A DNA stretch of 64,000 bases from Intestinibacter bartlettii (GCA_025148965.1 CP102273.1:248001-312000), one strand, 5' to 3'; numbered from the stretch's first letter, positions 16,828 through 26,341 are shown. Numbers and translations are program-made. Notes: generated from the letters alone by a model not told the origin.

Positions 16828-16872
16828 AAAAAGATATTCATAGACAATAGTCTTTTTGAGAATATCTTTTTT
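16828..16872 (+). terminator. Terminator of ABC exporter operon
   Basis: The stem AAAAAGATATTC (16828-16839) pairs with 16860-16872, which ends in TTTTTT; the loop is 20 nt. It separates the exporter operon from sigI. In 16873-16967 no convincing promoter was recognised. Confidence 0.75.
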
Positions 16873-16967
16873 ATGTGTAAAATTTTAAAAAAAGGTACTG
16901 ATATTTAGAATTTTACATGTATTATATTATTAAAAGCAAATATCATAAATTAAAGAGAGGTGATTTG

Positions 16968-17621
16968 GTGAGTTTTAACAAAGCTCCTACTATGGATAGG
17001 AATGATTTTATAGAACAGAGTATGCCTTTTATAATAAAAACAACGAGTTCGTTTTTGGGCAGATATGTGTGTACTGATAATGATGAGGAGTTTAGTATTG
17101 CCTTAATTGCTTTTAATGAGGCTATTGAAAAATATAACGAGGATAGAGGAAACTTTTGGGCTTTTGCAAAGCTTGTAATTGAGAGTAGATTAAAAAATAA
17201 TCTTAGAAAAAATGCAAGAATAGCAGATTCATCATTGGAGGAATTGACAGAGGGGGGAATGCAAATAAAAGATGTCGGTGTAACAGTTGATAAGACTACA
17301 TCGGATTTGCGAGATGAGATATTGGCGTTTAAAAAGGAATTGGAACAGTTTGATATAACTTTTGAAATATTGGCAGAAAAATCTCCAAAACACAAAGATA
17401 CTAGAGATAGGGCAATTAGAATTGGATATAGAGTTAGTGATGATGGTGTTATAATCGAAAAAGTATATGAGAAAAAAAGATTGCCAATTAGAGATATTTC
17501 TAGAAAATTTGAGATAACGGAAAAAATATTAAAAAGAAGTAAGGTGTTTATCCTTTCAACAGCAGTTTTATTTTTTAAAAAATATACGAATTTAATTGTT
17601 TGGATTAAGGGGGTGAAATAG
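16968..17621 (+). CDS. sigI: RNA polymerase sigma-I factor SigI
   Basis: A 217-residue SigI-family sigma factor. FIEQSMPFIIKTTSSFLGRYV and the DEEFSIALIAFNEAIEKYNEDRG segment form region 2; FWAFAKLVIESRLKNNLRKN continues it. The C-terminal LPIRDISRKFEITEKILKRSKVFILS is the SigI-specific -35 reader. GTG at 16968 is chosen over an upstream in-frame ATG at 16917 because AGAGAGG lies 7 nt before it. rsgI follows 2 nt after the stop. In other Firmicutes SigI responds to heat or polysaccharide signals through RsgI. Confidence 0.9.
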   Translation: MSFNKAPTMDRNDFIEQSMPFIIKTTSSFLGRYVCTDNDEEFSIALIAFNEAIEKYNEDRGNFWAFAKLVIESRLKNNLRKNARIADSSLEELTEGGMQIKDVGVTVDKTTSDLRDEILAFKKELEQFDITFEILAEKSPKHKDTRDRAIRIGYRVSDDGVIIEKVYEKKRLPIRDISRKFEITEKILKRSKVFILSTAVLFFKKYTNLIVWIKGVK

Positions 17622-17623
17622 CT

Positions 17624-18436
17624 ATGGATTCTAATAAAGTTATTATTATGGAAGTTAAGGATGATTATGCTATTGTTATGACTTCTGATTTTGAATTTAT
17701 TAAGATAAAAAAGAAAAAAAGCATGACAGAGGGGCAAAAGATTTATATTGTAGATGAAGATATATGTCAAGGTGGAGAAAAAACTTCTTTATCAAATAAA
17801 AATAAGCTTTTAAAAATATTAGGATTAATTGCTATTTTACTTGGAATACTACTTCTTGCATTTTTATTTAATCCATTTAAAAAAGATACTTATGCAACAG
17901 CTTCTTTTGATGGTGATGCTAGTATTGAATTTAGTTTAGATGAAAATAAAAAAATAACTAAGGCAATATCAAGAGATGATTCGATACCAAGTGTGGAATT
18001 AGAAAACTTAAAAGGTAAATCATTTGAATATGGTCTTGATGAAATAGATGATTATTTGGAAAATGATAATTATATACTTGCTTCTTGTTATGTTCCAAGT
18101 GGTGAAAATGACAACTATATAGATGATATTAGAACTGCAATAGATAAAGAATTATCAGAAGTGATATTTATAAATGCTAATAAAGATGATATTAAGCAAG
18201 CACAAAAAGAAAATAAAACTTTGGGACAATATAAATTGCAAAGTGTAGCTTCGTTATCGGAATTAGAAAAATACATAAATAATGTTAACTATAATAAATT
18301 AGATAAATTTGTTTTAACAAACAGCGATTTAATAAAAAATAGTACTCATATGAGACAACAAATAAAAAATAAAAGATTAAACGATAAAGATGATGACGAC
18401 GATGACGATCAAGAAGACGAAAAAGATGATGATTAG
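17624..18436 (+). CDS. rsgI: Anti-sigma-I factor RsgI with Asp-rich tail
   Basis: A 270-residue membrane protein. The N-terminal 50 residues (KVIIMEVKDDYAIVMTSDFE) form the RsgI_N sigma-binding domain. A single helix follows (LLKILGLIAILLGILLLAFL, residues 62-81), then an outside domain beginning TYATASFDGDASIEF that matches the autocleaving region of RsgI. The usual Asn-Pro cleavage pair is D98-A99 here. The last 16 residues are almost all Asp/Glu. No carbohydrate-binding module is present, unlike the cellulosome RsgIs, so the signal sensed is unknown. GGGGGTG lies before the ATG. Confidence 0.85.
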   Translation: MDSNKVIIMEVKDDYAIVMTSDFEFIKIKKKKSMTEGQKIYIVDEDICQGGEKTSLSNKNKLLKILGLIAILLGILLLAFLFNPFKKDTYATASFDGDASIEFSLDENKKITKAISRDDSIPSVELENLKGKSFEYGLDEIDDYLENDNYILASCYVPSGENDNYIDDIRTAIDKELSEVIFINANKDDIKQAQKENKTLGQYKLQSVASLSELEKYINNVNYNKLDKFVLTNSDLIKNSTHMRQQIKNKRLNDKDDDDDDDQEDEKDDD

Positions 18437-18441
18437 ATAAT

Positions 18442-18481
18442 AAAAAATCCTTAAGTAATGAATTTAAACTTGAGGATTTTT
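18442..18481 (+). terminator. Terminator after rsgI
   Basis: AAAAAATCCTTAAGT (18442-18455) pairs with ACTTGAGGATTTTT (18468-18481), including one G-U pair. The T run closes the sigI-rsgI unit. Confidence 0.75.
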
Positions 18482-18553
18482 CTAGTGAAAAGAGTTTAAA
18501 TTGAATATTTTGGGTATCTATTATCAAAATAATAAAAAATACATTTATAATTG

Positions 18554-18581
18554 TTGTTAAAATTGTGTAATAAGGTATAAT
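18554..18581 (+). promoter_or_regulatory. Possible promoter of cysS operon
   Basis: TTGTTA (18554-18559), 16 nt, TATAAT (18576-18581). The leader to the GTG start is about 95 nt, A-rich, and shows no T-box features (no specifier stem, no terminator). Confidence 0.45.
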
Positions 18582-18683
18582 AATATAGTAAACAGTTGAA
18601 AATATAGAAAAAAATAAAGAAAAAATATAGAAATATTAATAATATAGAAAACAACAATTTTGATTAGAGGAGAGGTGATTGTC

Positions 18684-20084
18684 GTGAAATTATATAATAC
18701 ATTATCACGTAAAAAAGAGGAATTCAAACCAATTGAAGAAGGCAAGGTGAAAATGTATGTATGCGGTCCTACAGTGTACAACTTTATACATATAGGAAAT
18801 GCTAGACCTTTTATAATATTTGATACATTAAGAAGATACTTAGAATACAGGGGATATGATGTTACATTTGTTCAAAACTTCACAGATGTAGATGACAAAA
18901 TAATAAAAAGAAGTCATGAAGAAAATATTACACCAGAGGAAGTAGCAACTAAATACATAAAAGAATATTTTGTAGATGCAGATGGCCTAGGAATAAAAAG
19001 AGCTAGTGTACATCCACAAGTTACAGATAACATAGAACAGATAATAGCTTTTGTAAAAGAATTAGAAGACAAAGGATATGCATATGCAGTTAACGGAGAT
19101 GTATACTTTGATACTAAAAAATTCAAAGATTACGGAAAACTTTCTGGTATAAAACAAGAAGAGTTAGAAGCAGGGGCAAGAATAGAAGTTAATGATCAGA
19201 AAAGACATCCAATGGATTTTGTTTTATGGAAAGCTAAAAAAGAAGGCGAACCAGGATGGGCAAGTCCATGGGGCGAAGGTAGACCAGGTTGGCATATAGA
19301 ATGTTCTGTTATGTCTAACAGATATTTAGGTGAAACTATAGATATACATGCTGGTGGGCAAGACTTAAAATTCCCTCACCACGAAAACGAAATTGCTCAA
19401 AGTGAAGCTAGAAGCGGAAAGAATTTCTCAAATTACTGGCTACACAATGAATATATAAACGTAAATAACGAAAAAATGAGTAAATCACTAGGTAACTTCT
19501 TCACAGTTAGAGAAATATCAGAAATATACGACTTAGAAGTAGTTAGACTATTCATGTTATCTACTCATTACAGAAATCCAATCAACTTTAGTGATGAAAT
19601 ATTAAATCAATCTAAAGCTGGATTAGAAAGATTATACAACGCTAAAGAAAAAGCTGAATTCACTATAAATAATCTTGAAGATAGCAAAATGACTGAAGAA
19701 GAAGCTAAATTACAAGATGAATTAGCTTCATTCAGACAAAAATTCATAGATGCTATGGATGATGATGTTAATACAGCAGACGCAGTAAGTGCTATATTCG
19801 AATTAGCTAAATTCATGAACAGCAACATAACTGAAAATTCTTCTAAAGAATTTGCTCAAAAAGCATTAGATGAATTCAACGAATTAACTGGTGTTTTAAA
19901 TATAGTAAATAAAGATAAAAAAGAAGATATATTAGATGAAGAAATAGAAAAACTAATAGAACAAAGAACAGAAGCTAAGAAAAATAAAAACTTCCAATTA
20001 GCAGATGAAATAAGACAACAATTACTAGATAAAGGTATAGTCCTTGAAGATACAAGACAAGGAGTAAAATGGAAGAGAGCATAA
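18684..20084 (+). CDS. cysS: Cysteinyl-tRNA synthetase
   Basis: A 466-residue class-I aminoacyl-tRNA synthetase. [19 protein letters not shown] holds the zinc Cys and HIGN (HIGH) motif. [13 protein letters not shown] gives the second zinc Cys, [10 protein letters not shown] further ligands, and [10 protein letters not shown] is the KMSKS loop. The GTG at 18684 is taken as start because GAGGTG lies 6 nt upstream, and it gives the usual family length; an upstream in-frame TTG at 18660 precedes that site. The 3' end overlaps mrnC. Cysteine attachment to tRNA-Cys is its function. Confidence 0.97.
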   Translation: MKLYNTLSRKKEEFKPIEEGKVKMYVCGPTVYNFIHIGNARPFIIFDTLRRYLEYRGYDVTFVQNFTDVDDKIIKRSHEENITPEEVATKYIKEYFVDADGLGIKRASVHPQVTDNIEQIIAFVKELEDKGYAYAVNGDVYFDTKKFKDYGKLSGIKQEELEAGARIEVNDQKRHPMDFVLWKAKKEGEPGWASPWGEGRPGWHIECSVMSNRYLGETIDIHAGGQDLKFPHHENEIAQSEARSGKNFSNYWLHNEYINVNNEKMSKSLGNFFTVREISEIYDLEVVRLFMLSTHYRNPINFSDEILNQSKAGLERLYNAKEKAEFTINNLEDSKMTEEEAKLQDELASFRQKFIDAMDDDVNTADAVSAIFELAKFMNSNITENSSKEFAQKALDEFNELTGVLNIVNKDKKEDILDEEIEKLIEQRTEAKKNKNFQLADEIRQQLLDKGIVLEDTRQGVKWKRA

Positions 20085-20482
20085 AAATGGATAAAATAAA
20101 ATTAATAACTATGTCGCCATTAGTATTAGCTTACTTAGGTGACACTGTTTATGAATCTTATATAAGAGAACATCTAATAAGACAAAACATAAACAGAAAA
20201 GTAAACAATCTTCACAAATTAGCGATACAATATTCTAAAGCAAAAGCACAAGCTACAATAATACATGAATTAGAAGATGAGCTTACTGAAGAAGAGATGA
20301 AGATTTTTAAAAGAGGTAGAAATCAAAAATCTCACACAGCTCCAAAAAATGCAGATATTATTGATTACAAATATGCAACAGGATTTGAAGCTTTAATAGG
20401 ATATTTATATCTTAGTGAAGATAAAGAAAGACTAGAGTATATAGTTAAAAAAGGTATCGAAATAATAGAACGAGATATGTAA
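20069..20482 (+). CDS. mrnC: Mini-ribonuclease III (MrnC)
   Basis: A 137-residue catalytic RNase III domain without a dsRNA-binding domain. [19 protein letters not shown] carries the acidic metal-binding signature and [17 protein letters not shown] the second. In Bacillus MrnC trims the ends of 23S rRNA precursor. ATG 20069 overlaps the end of cysS by 16 nt with AAGGAG only 4 nt away; ATG 20087, just past the stop, is an equally plausible start. Gene order cysS-mrnC-thyX-rlmB is common in Peptostreptococcaceae. Confidence 0.93.
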   Translation: MEESIKMDKIKLITMSPLVLAYLGDTVYESYIREHLIRQNINRKVNNLHKLAIQYSKAKAQATIIHELEDELTEEEMKIFKRGRNQKSHTAPKNADIIDYKYATGFEALIGYLYLSEDKERLEYIVKKGIEIIERDM

Positions 20483-20484
20483 TA

Positions 20485-20539
20485 GAAAAACACTACTTTT
20501 GGGCATACTTCAAAATGTGATATAAAAGTAGTGTTTTTT
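20485..20539 (+). terminator. Terminator after mrnC
   Basis: A 16-bp stem (20485-20500 with 20524-20539) ends in TTTTTT with a 23-nt loop. The following 20540-20668 is AT-rich with a small hairpin (ATACAAA/TTTGTAT at 20601-20619) and no clear promoter. Confidence 0.8.
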
Positions 20540-20668
20540 CTTAATGTTAACAATATATTAAAATCTATATTTAATATATATTTACGTGTATAATAAAATT
20601 TATACAAAAACTCTTTGTATTTTTGTACAATATTTTATATAAATATAATAAAAATAGGAGGATTTAAA

Positions 20669-21427
20669 ATGAAAGTTAAGTTATTAGCTCATACACCAGA
20701 GCCAGAAAAAGTAATATCAATGGCTGCTAAGCTATGTTACTCTCCAGTTGGTGTAGATGAAATTGCAGAAAATCTAACTCAAGAAAGTATAAATAAATTT
20801 TTAAATATGTTAGTAAGTATGGGACATGAATCTCCAATCGAGCATGTTACATTTACTTTCGGAATTGAAGGAATATCAAGAAGTTGTTCTCACCAAATAG
20901 TGAGACATAGAATCGCAAGTTTCTCACAACAATCTCAAAGATATGTAAAACTTGATCAATTCGAATATATAATTCCACCAGAGATAGAAAGAAATGAAGA
21001 AGCTAAAAAGATATTTATTGAATCAATGAATAAATGTCAAGAAGACTACGACAAACTAGTAGAAATACTATTTGCAAAACACTATCAAGAATTATTAGAT
21101 AAAGGTGTTAGCGAAAAGAAAGCAAAATCTCAAGCTGAAAAAATGTCTATAGAAGATGCTAGATATGTGTTCCCAAATGCATGTGAAACTAAAATGGTGT
21201 TCACAATAAATGCTAGAAGTTTATATAACTTCTTCCACCACAGATGTTGTGAAAGAGCACAATGGGAAATTAGAGAATTAGCAACAGAAATGCTTAGATT
21301 AGTAAGAGAAGTTGCGCCTATATTATTCAACAATGTAGGACCAAACTGTTTAAACGGTGCATGTCCAGAAGGAAAAATGACATGTGGAAAAATTAAAGAC
21401 GTAAGAGAAAAATTTAAAAACTTATAG
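20669..21427 (+). CDS. thyX: Flavin-dependent thymidylate synthase ThyX
   Basis: A 252-residue FAD enzyme that methylates dUMP with methylene-tetrahydrofolate and reduces the product with [20 protein letters not shown] is the ThyX signature RHRxxSxxxxSxR. [14 protein letters not shown] and the C-terminal [15 protein letters not shown] region are also typical. ATG 20669 with GGAGG is chosen over an upstream in-frame start. Its presence suggests that this organism may not rely on ThyA, although ThyA elsewhere cannot be excluded. Confidence 0.96.
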   Translation: MKVKLLAHTPEPEKVISMAAKLCYSPVGVDEIAENLTQESINKFLNMLVSMGHESPIEHVTFTFGIEGISRSCSHQIVRHRIASFSQQSQRYVKLDQFEYIIPPEIERNEEAKKIFIESMNKCQEDYDKLVEILFAKHYQELLDKGVSEKKAKSQAEKMSIEDARYVFPNACETKMVFTINARSLYNFFHHRCCERAQWEIRELATEMLRLVREVAPILFNNVGPNCLNGACPEGKMTCGKIKDVREKFKNL

Positions 21428-21439
21428 GTGGTGAATTTA

Positions 21440-22174
21440 TTGGCAAATATAGAAGGTAGAAATCCTATTATAGAAGCTTTAAGAAGTGATAGACCAATAG
21501 ACAAATTAATGATATCAAACACTTCAAAAGAAGGTTCTATTAAAAAAATAATAGGAATGGCAAAAGAAAAGAATGTAGTTATACAGTATGTAGACAAACA
21601 TAAATTAGATGAAATTAGTACAAGTCACTCACACCAAGGTGTTATAGCTGTGGTAAGTGATTACAAATACTATGAACTAGAAGATTTATTAGCAATAGCA
21701 CGTGAAAGAGGAGAAGACCCATTCTTCATAATACTAGATGAAATAACAGACCCACACAATCTTGGGACTATAATAAGAACAGCAGATGCAGTTGGTGCTC
21801 ATGGTGTAATTATACCTAAGAGAAGATCTGTTCATATTACTTCTGTAGTAGCAAAAGCTTCAGCAGGAGCAGTTGAATATGTTCCAGTTTGTAAAGTAAC
21901 CAATATAGCTAATACTATAAAACAATTAAAAAAAGAAGGGCTTTGGATAGCTGCTGCAGATATGGACGGAGGAGTTTTCTATGAACAAGACTTAACTGGA
22001 CCATTAGCATTAGTAATCGGAAGTGAAGGTTTTGGAGTATCTAGATTGGTTAAACAAAACTGTGATTTCGTAGTTAAAATGCCTATGATAGGAAATGTAT
22101 CATCATTAAATGCATCAGTTGCAGGTGGTATATTACTATATGAAATATTCAGACAAAGAATGAAAAGGGATTAA
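21440..22174 (+). CDS. rlmB: 23S rRNA (guanosine-2'-O)-methyltransferase RlmB
   Basis: A SPOUT-class methyltransferase of about 244 residues. The start IEGRNPIIEAL leads into the L30e-like substrate domain. The knotted SAM domain has LDEITDPHNLGTIIRTADAVG (motif 1), LVIGSEGFGVSR (motif 2) and MPMIGNVSSLNASVAGGI (motif 3). TTG 21440, 8 nt after AGGTGG, fits the family start better than GTG 21428, which touches the thyX stop; both are in frame. It modifies G2251 of 23S rRNA in E. coli. The gene after it overlaps its stop. Confidence 0.93.
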   Translation: MANIEGRNPIIEALRSDRPIDKLMISNTSKEGSIKKIIGMAKEKNVVIQYVDKHKLDEISTSHSHQGVIAVVSDYKYYELEDLLAIARERGEDPFFIILDEITDPHNLGTIIRTADAVGAHGVIIPKRRSVHITSVVAKASAGAVEYVPVCKVTNIANTIKQLKKEGLWIAAADMDGGVFYEQDLTGPLALVIGSEGFGVSRLVKQNCDFVVKMPMIGNVSSLNASVAGGILLYEIFRQRMKRD

Positions 22175-22704
22175 TGGCTAAGAAAAAACATCATTCATAT
22201 TTAATTGTAGATGGTTACAACATTATAAACGATTGGGAAGAACTGAAGGCGTTATCTGTTGAAGATTTGGATGCAGCTAGAGAAAGATTAATCCATTATA
22301 TAATCGAATATTCACAATACCATGGGAAAAGGGCCATAGTAGTTTTTGATGCCTACAATGTAAAAGGTGGGGCAGAAAAACGTGAAAATCGAAAATATAT
22401 AACAATTGTATATACAAAAGAACATCAAACAGCAGATAGCTATATAGAGAAATTTATAAGTACATTATCTAAATATGATAAAATTCAAGTTGCTACGAGT
22501 GATTATGCAGAACAACAAATTATTTTAGGAAAAGGTGCAACTAGAATTTCTGCAAGAGAATTAAAACTCTATCTTGATGAAACTTTGACGAAAATAAAAG
22601 AAAAACAACAAGATAACAAGAAAAGGATACAACGAAATTTCTTGGAAGATAGATTAGATGATATAACTTTGTCGAAACTTGAGAACATTCGTAGAAAGCA
22701 TTGA
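22174..22704 (+). CDS. rae1: NYN-domain endoribonuclease (YacP/Rae1 family)
   Basis: A 176-residue PIN-like NYN domain. YLIVDGYNIINDW holds the first acidic site, VVFDAYNVKGGAEKR the second, and ATSDYAEQQIILGKGA the third. In Bacillus, Rae1 enters the ribosome A site and cuts certain mRNAs during translation. The ATG overlaps the rlmB stop (TAATG). A Lys/Gln-rich tail follows the domain. It sits in the conserved order rlmB-yacP-sigH. Confidence 0.9.
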   Translation: MAKKKHHSYLIVDGYNIINDWEELKALSVEDLDAARERLIHYIIEYSQYHGKRAIVVFDAYNVKGGAEKRENRKYITIVYTKEHQTADSYIEKFISTLSKYDKIQVATSDYAEQQIILGKGATRISARELKLYLDETLTKIKEKQQDNKKRIQRNFLEDRLDDITLSKLENIRRKH

Positions 22705-22730
22705 AAATACTGGATTTGTTGAGCTATAAT
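22701..22730 (+). promoter_or_regulatory. Promoter of sigH
   Basis: TTGAAA (22701-22706), 18 nt, TATAAT (22725-22730), 35 nt before the sigH start. It overlaps the last codons of rae1. Confidence 0.6.
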
Positions 22731-22765
22731 ATAAGTACACGAAACTTGTAAATGGGGGAGATTTC

Positions 22766-23428
22766 ATGTTACTAGCTAAAGATAGTGATAAAAGCTATAA
22801 CTATTATGAAAATTTGGATAATAGTCAACAAGATGAATATAATATAGTATTAAAAGCTAATAAAGGGGATAAACTAGCATTAGAATATATTATATCTAAG
22901 TATAAAAACTTTGTAAAAGCAAAAGCCAAGTCATATTTTTTGGTAGGCGCAGACAAAGAAGACATAATTCAAGAAGGTATGATTGGCCTATATAAAGCAG
23001 TTAGAGATTTTGACGGAACTAAGACAAACTCTTTTAAATGTTTTGCAGAAATTTGTATAACAAGACAAATAATCACCGCTATAAAAACAGCCACAAGACA
23101 AAAACACATACCCTTAAATTCATATGTATCTTTAAACAAACCTATATATGACGAGGAATCAGATAGAACGCTTTTGGATATAATAGCAACAAGTATAGTA
23201 ACTGATCCAGAAGAATTAATAATAAGTAAAGAAGAATTAAAAAACATTGAAAACAAGATGAATGAATTATTAAGCGACTTAGAACTAGAAGTATTAGAAC
23301 TATATTTAAGTGGCAAGTCATATCAATATATTGCTAACATGCTTAATAGAGATGTTAAATCTATTGATAATGCACTACAAAGAGTTAAGAGAAAATTAGA
23401 AAAACATCTTGAAAACAGAAATAATTAA
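22766..23428 (+). CDS. sigH: RNA polymerase sigma-H factor
   Basis: A 220-residue sigma factor of the SigH/Spo0H type, which in clostridia controls entry into stationary phase and, in spore formers, sporulation. Region 2 contains NKGDKLALEYIISKYKNFV and DIIQEGMIGLYKAVRDF; region 2.4 is FKCFAEICITRQIITAIK. Region 4 is DLELEVLELYLSGKSYQYIA followed by a recognition helix. GGGGGAG lies before the ATG. It is placed between rae1 and tuf as in C. difficile-like genomes. Confidence 0.95.
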   Translation: MLLAKDSDKSYNYYENLDNSQQDEYNIVLKANKGDKLALEYIISKYKNFVKAKAKSYFLVGADKEDIIQEGMIGLYKAVRDFDGTKTNSFKCFAEICITRQIITAIKTATRQKHIPLNSYVSLNKPIYDEESDRTLLDIIATSIVTDPEELIISKEELKNIENKMNELLSDLELEVLELYLSGKSYQYIANMLNRDVKSIDNALQRVKRKLEKHLENRNN

Positions 23429-23489
23429 TAGTAAAATGCTTATTGTAAACACTTTAATCATATTTAAATTATTTAGGAGGTAATTCAAA

Positions 23490-24683
23490 ATGGCAAAAGC
23501 TAAATTTGAAAGAACTAAACCGCATGTTAATATAGGAACAATCGGTCACGTTGACCACGGTAAAACTACATTAACAGCTGCAATAACAAAAACTTTATAT
23601 GACAGATATCAATTAGGAGAAGCTGTAGATTTCGCTAACATAGATAAAGCTCCAGAAGAAAGAGAAAGAGGAATCACTATATCAACTGCTCACGTTGAAT
23701 ACGAAACTCCAAACAGACACTACGCTCACGTTGACTGTCCAGGACATGCTGACTACGTTAAAAACATGATAACAGGAGCTGCTCAAATGGATGGTGCTAT
23801 ATTAGTTGTTTCTGCAACTGATGGACCAATGCCTCAAACAAGAGAGCATATACTATTATCTAGACAAGTTGGTGTACCATACATAGTAGTATTCTTAAAC
23901 AAATGTGATATGGTAGATGACGAAGAGTTATTAGAATTAGTAGAAATGGAAATAAGAGAATTATTAGACGAGTATGAATTCCCAGGTGATGATACTCCAA
24001 TAATAAGAGGATCAGCTTTAAAAGCTTTAGAAGATCCATCTTCAGAATGGGGAGACAAAATAGTAGAATTATTCGAACAAATAGACGAATATATACCAGC
24101 TCCAGAAAGAGATGTTGACAAACCATTCCTAATGCCAGTAGAAGACGTATTCTCTATAACAGGTAGAGGTACAGTTGCTACAGGTAGAGTTGAAAGAGGA
24201 CAATTAAAAGTTCAAGACGAAGTTGAAATAGTAGGATTAACTGAAGAAACTAGAAAAGTTGTTGTAACTGGTATAGAAATGTTCAGAAAATTATTAGACA
24301 GCGCTGAAGCTGGAGATAACATAGGAGCATTATTAAGAGGTGTACAAAGAACTGAAATCGAAAGAGGACAAGTTTTAGCTAAACCAGGAACAGTTAACGC
24401 TCATACTAAATTCACTGCAGAAATATACGTTCTTAAAAAAGAAGAAGGTGGAAGACATACTCCATTCTTCGATGGATACAGACCACAATTCTACTTCAGA
24501 ACAACTGACGTAACTGGTGCTTGTAAATTACCAGAAGGAACAGAAATGGTTATGCCTGGAGATAACATAACTATAGAAGTTGACTTAATAAACAAAATAT
24601 GTGTAGAAGAAGGATTAAGATTCGCTATAAGAGAAGGTGGTAGAACAGTAGCATCTGGTGTTGTAGCATCTATAATAGAATAA
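23490..24683 (+). CDS. tuf: Elongation factor Tu, copy 1
   Basis: A 397-residue EF-Tu that delivers aminoacyl-tRNA to the ribosome. G1 is [11 protein letters not shown] (residues 19-29), G3 is [12 protein letters not shown], and G4 is NKCDM. It differs from the copy at 39371 by one residue (T9 here, N9 there) and, by eye, about five bases, clustered at the two ends. AGGAGG precedes the ATG. Downstream is its own terminator, so it is at least partly a separate unit from the rpmG-secE-nusG operon. Confidence 0.98.
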   Translation: MAKAKFERTKPHVNIGTIGHVDHGKTTLTAAITKTLYDRYQLGEAVDFANIDKAPEERERGITISTAHVEYETPNRHYAHVDCPGHADYVKNMITGAAQMDGAILVVSATDGPMPQTREHILLSRQVGVPYIVVFLNKCDMVDDEELLELVEMEIRELLDEYEFPGDDTPIIRGSALKALEDPSSEWGDKIVELFEQIDEYIPAPERDVDKPFLMPVEDVFSITGRGTVATGRVERGQLKVQDEVEIVGLTEETRKVVVTGIEMFRKLLDSAEAGDNIGALLRGVQRTEIERGQVLAKPGTVNAHTKFTAEIYVLKKEEGGRHTPFFDGYRPQFYFRTTDVTGACKLPEGTEMVMPGDNITIEVDLINKICVEEGLRFAIREGGRTVASGVVASIIE

Positions 24684-24717
24684 TCTGAAAAGAACATTTT
24701 GTTTTAAAAATGTATAT

Positions 24718-24752
24718 AAAAAAGAGAGGGGTTTTCATACTCCTCTTTTTTT
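24718..24752 (+). terminator. Terminator of tuf copy 1
   Basis: AAAAAAGAGAGG pairs with TCCTCTTTTTTT around a short loop (about 24718-24752), followed directly by the T run. Confidence 0.75.
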
Positions 24753-24771
24753 AAGTAAACAAACAAAAACA

Positions 24772-24800
24772 TTGACACGACTTTAAATTTATGATAACTT
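24772..24800 (+). promoter_or_regulatory. Possible promoter of rpmG-secE-nusG-rplKA
   Basis: A perfect -35 TTGACA (24772-24777) is followed after 17 nt by TAACTT, a poor -10, so the exact -10 is uncertain. It is about 100 nt upstream of rpmG. Confidence 0.4.
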
Positions 24801-24903
24801 ATACAAAGTAATGGTTAAAGGAAGGTAATAGTATTTTGAATATTTTTTCAAGGTATTATTTAATCAATATATAATATTGTATTAAAAGTTGGAGGTGTAA
24901 CAA

Positions 24904-25053
24904 ATGAGAGTAAGAGTTACTTTAGCATGTACTGAATGTAAACAAAGAAACTACAACACTACAAAAAACAAAAAAAATAACCCAGACAGAATAGAATTAC
25001 AAAAATATTGTAAATTCTGTAAAAAACATACTACTCATAAAGAAACAAAATAG
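24904..25053 (+). CDS. rpmG: Ribosomal protein L33
   Basis: A 49-residue zinc-ribbon form of L33: CTEC near the N-terminus and CKFC near the C-terminus supply four Cys ligands. [18 protein letters not shown] between them is the normal L33 core. GGAGGTG lies before the ATG. Its place directly before secE-nusG is usual in Firmicutes. Confidence 0.95.
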   Translation: MRVRVTLACTECKQRNYNTTKNKKNNPDRIELQKYCKFCKKHTTHKETK

Positions 25054-25080
25054 TTATATTTTAAGGATGTGAGTATTATA

Positions 25081-25305
25081 ATGAAAACTCAAGAAGTTAA
25101 AAAAGATAAATCTAACAAAAAAAGATTTAGTTTAGTTGCTTATATTAAAGAAACTATAGCAGAATTAAAAAGAGTAACTTGGTCAACAAAAAAAGAGTTA
25201 CTTAAAAACACAGGTATAGTTTTAGCTACAATTATTTCGTTTACTATTTTAGCATGGGCATTAGATACGCTTCTATCAGGAGCACTAGCGCTAATAATAA
25301 AATAG
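25081..25305 (+). CDS. secE: Preprotein translocase subunit SecE
   Basis: A 74-residue single-span subunit that clamps the two halves of SecY. The amphipathic helix FSLVAYIKETIAELKRVTW, ending in VTWSTKKEL, is the SecE signature. It is followed by one membrane helix (TGIVLATIISFTILAWAL). ATG 25081 is preferred; the in-frame GTG at 25069 lies directly on the possible ribosome site. nusG follows after 17 nt. Confidence 0.95.
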   Translation: MKTQEVKKDKSNKKRFSLVAYIKETIAELKRVTWSTKKELLKNTGIVLATIISFTILAWALDTLLSGALALIIK

Positions 25306-25322
25306 AAAAGAGGAGAATGTAA

Positions 25323-25862
25323 ATGTCAGAAATACAAGAAGCAAAATGGTATGTAGTTCATACTTATTCGGGACATGAAAATAAAGTTAAAGCTACCATA
25401 GAAAACTCAGTAAAAAATAGAGGGATGGAAGATTATATAAAACAAGTCATAGTCCCTACTGAAGATGTAATTGAAACTACAAAAACAGGAAAAGAAAAAG
25501 TAAGACAAAGAAAAATATACCCAAGTTATGTTCTTATCCAAATGATAATAACTGATGAATCTTGGTATATTGTAAGAAATACAAAAGGTGTTACAGGTTT
25601 CGTAGGTCCAGGATCAAAACCAGTTCCACTAAGCGAAGAAGAAGTTAAATCTATGGGTATCGATTTAGATAAAATAGGTGAAAAACGTACTGAAATCGAA
25701 GTTGGCGAAGTAGTTAACGTTCGTGACGGTGTCTTCAAAGGTCAAAGTGGAGTTGTTAAAGAACTAGATCTTAAAAACGAAAAAGTTAAAATATCTGTAA
25801 ACAACGGAACTAGTGGTGAATTATCACTAGAATTAGATTTAAAGAGCATAGAAACAATATAG
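25323..25862 (+). CDS. nusG: Transcription termination/antitermination factor NusG
   Basis: A 179-residue NusG. The N-terminal NGN domain begins KWYVVHTYSGHENKVK, includes RKIYPSYVLIQM and contacts the RNA polymerase clamp. The C-terminal KOW domain contains VNVRDGVFKGQSGVVKELD and binds S10 or Rho. It lies between secE and rplK, with AGAGGAG as ribosome site. Confidence 0.97.
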   Translation: MSEIQEAKWYVVHTYSGHENKVKATIENSVKNRGMEDYIKQVIVPTEDVIETTKTGKEKVRQRKIYPSYVLIQMIITDESWYIVRNTKGVTGFVGPGSKPVPLSEEEVKSMGIDLDKIGEKRTEIEVGEVVNVRDGVFKGQSGVVKELDLKNEKVKISVNNGTSGELSLELDLKSIETI

Positions 25863-25891
25863 TTAGGAAAATTTGAGGAGGTGCGCTCGAT

Positions 25892-26317
25892 ATGGCTAAA
25901 AAAGTTATAGGTCAAATAAAATTACAAATACCTGCAGGAAAGGCTACTCCAGCTCCACCAGTTGGGCCAGCATTAGGACAACACGGTGTTAATATAATGG
26001 GATTCACTAAAGAATTCAACGCTAAAACTGCAGATCAAGCGGGAATGATAATACCAGTTGTTATAACTGTATACCAAGATAGATCATTCTCATTCATAAC
26101 AAAAACTCCACCTGCTGCAGTATTACTTAAAAAAGCTGCTGGTTTAGATACAGCTTCAGGTGAACCAAACAAAAAGAAAGTTGCAACATTAACTTCAGCT
26201 CAAATAAGAGAAATAGCTGAATTAAAAATGCCTGACTTAAATGCTGCATCAGTTGAAGCTGCAATGAGCATGGTAGCTGGTACTGCTAGAAGTATGGGAA
26301 TCGTAGTAGAAGACTAA
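25892..26317 (+). CDS. rplK: Ribosomal protein L11
   Basis: A 141-residue L11 of the GTPase-associated centre. [20 protein letters not shown] is the N-terminal linker with the conserved prolines that contact thiostrepton and release factors. The C-terminal RNA-binding half has [14 protein letters not shown] and ends in [19 protein letters not shown] is the ribosome site. Confidence 0.98.
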   Translation: MAKKVIGQIKLQIPAGKATPAPPVGPALGQHGVNIMGFTKEFNAKTADQAGMIIPVVITVYQDRSFSFITKTPPAAVLLKKAAGLDTASGEPNKKKVATLTSAQIREIAELKMPDLNAASVEAAMSMVAGTARSMGIVVED

Positions 26318-26341
26318 TTTAAATTAGACACTTCATTAGAA

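Noticed and set aside
16917-16967. Longer N-terminus of SigI
   Set aside because: The ribosome site AGAGAGG lies inside this stretch and serves GTG 16968.
16943-17770. 275-codon antisense ORF over sigI
   Set aside because: It lies opposite clear sigI and rsgI frames and has no plausible start or family.
18380-18436. Frameshift or assembly error making the Asp-rich RsgI tail
   Set aside because: The frame is continuous, codons mix GAT, GAC and GAA, and the stop is followed by a proper terminator.
18527-18683. T-box leader before cysS
   Set aside because: The leader is about 95 nt, A-rich, and lacks both a terminator and a T-box-like bulge.
23834-24126. Antisense ORFs of 88 and 95 codons within tuf (and the same in the second copy)
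   Set aside because: They mirror the strong codon pattern of tuf, lack ribosome sites and resemble no protein.
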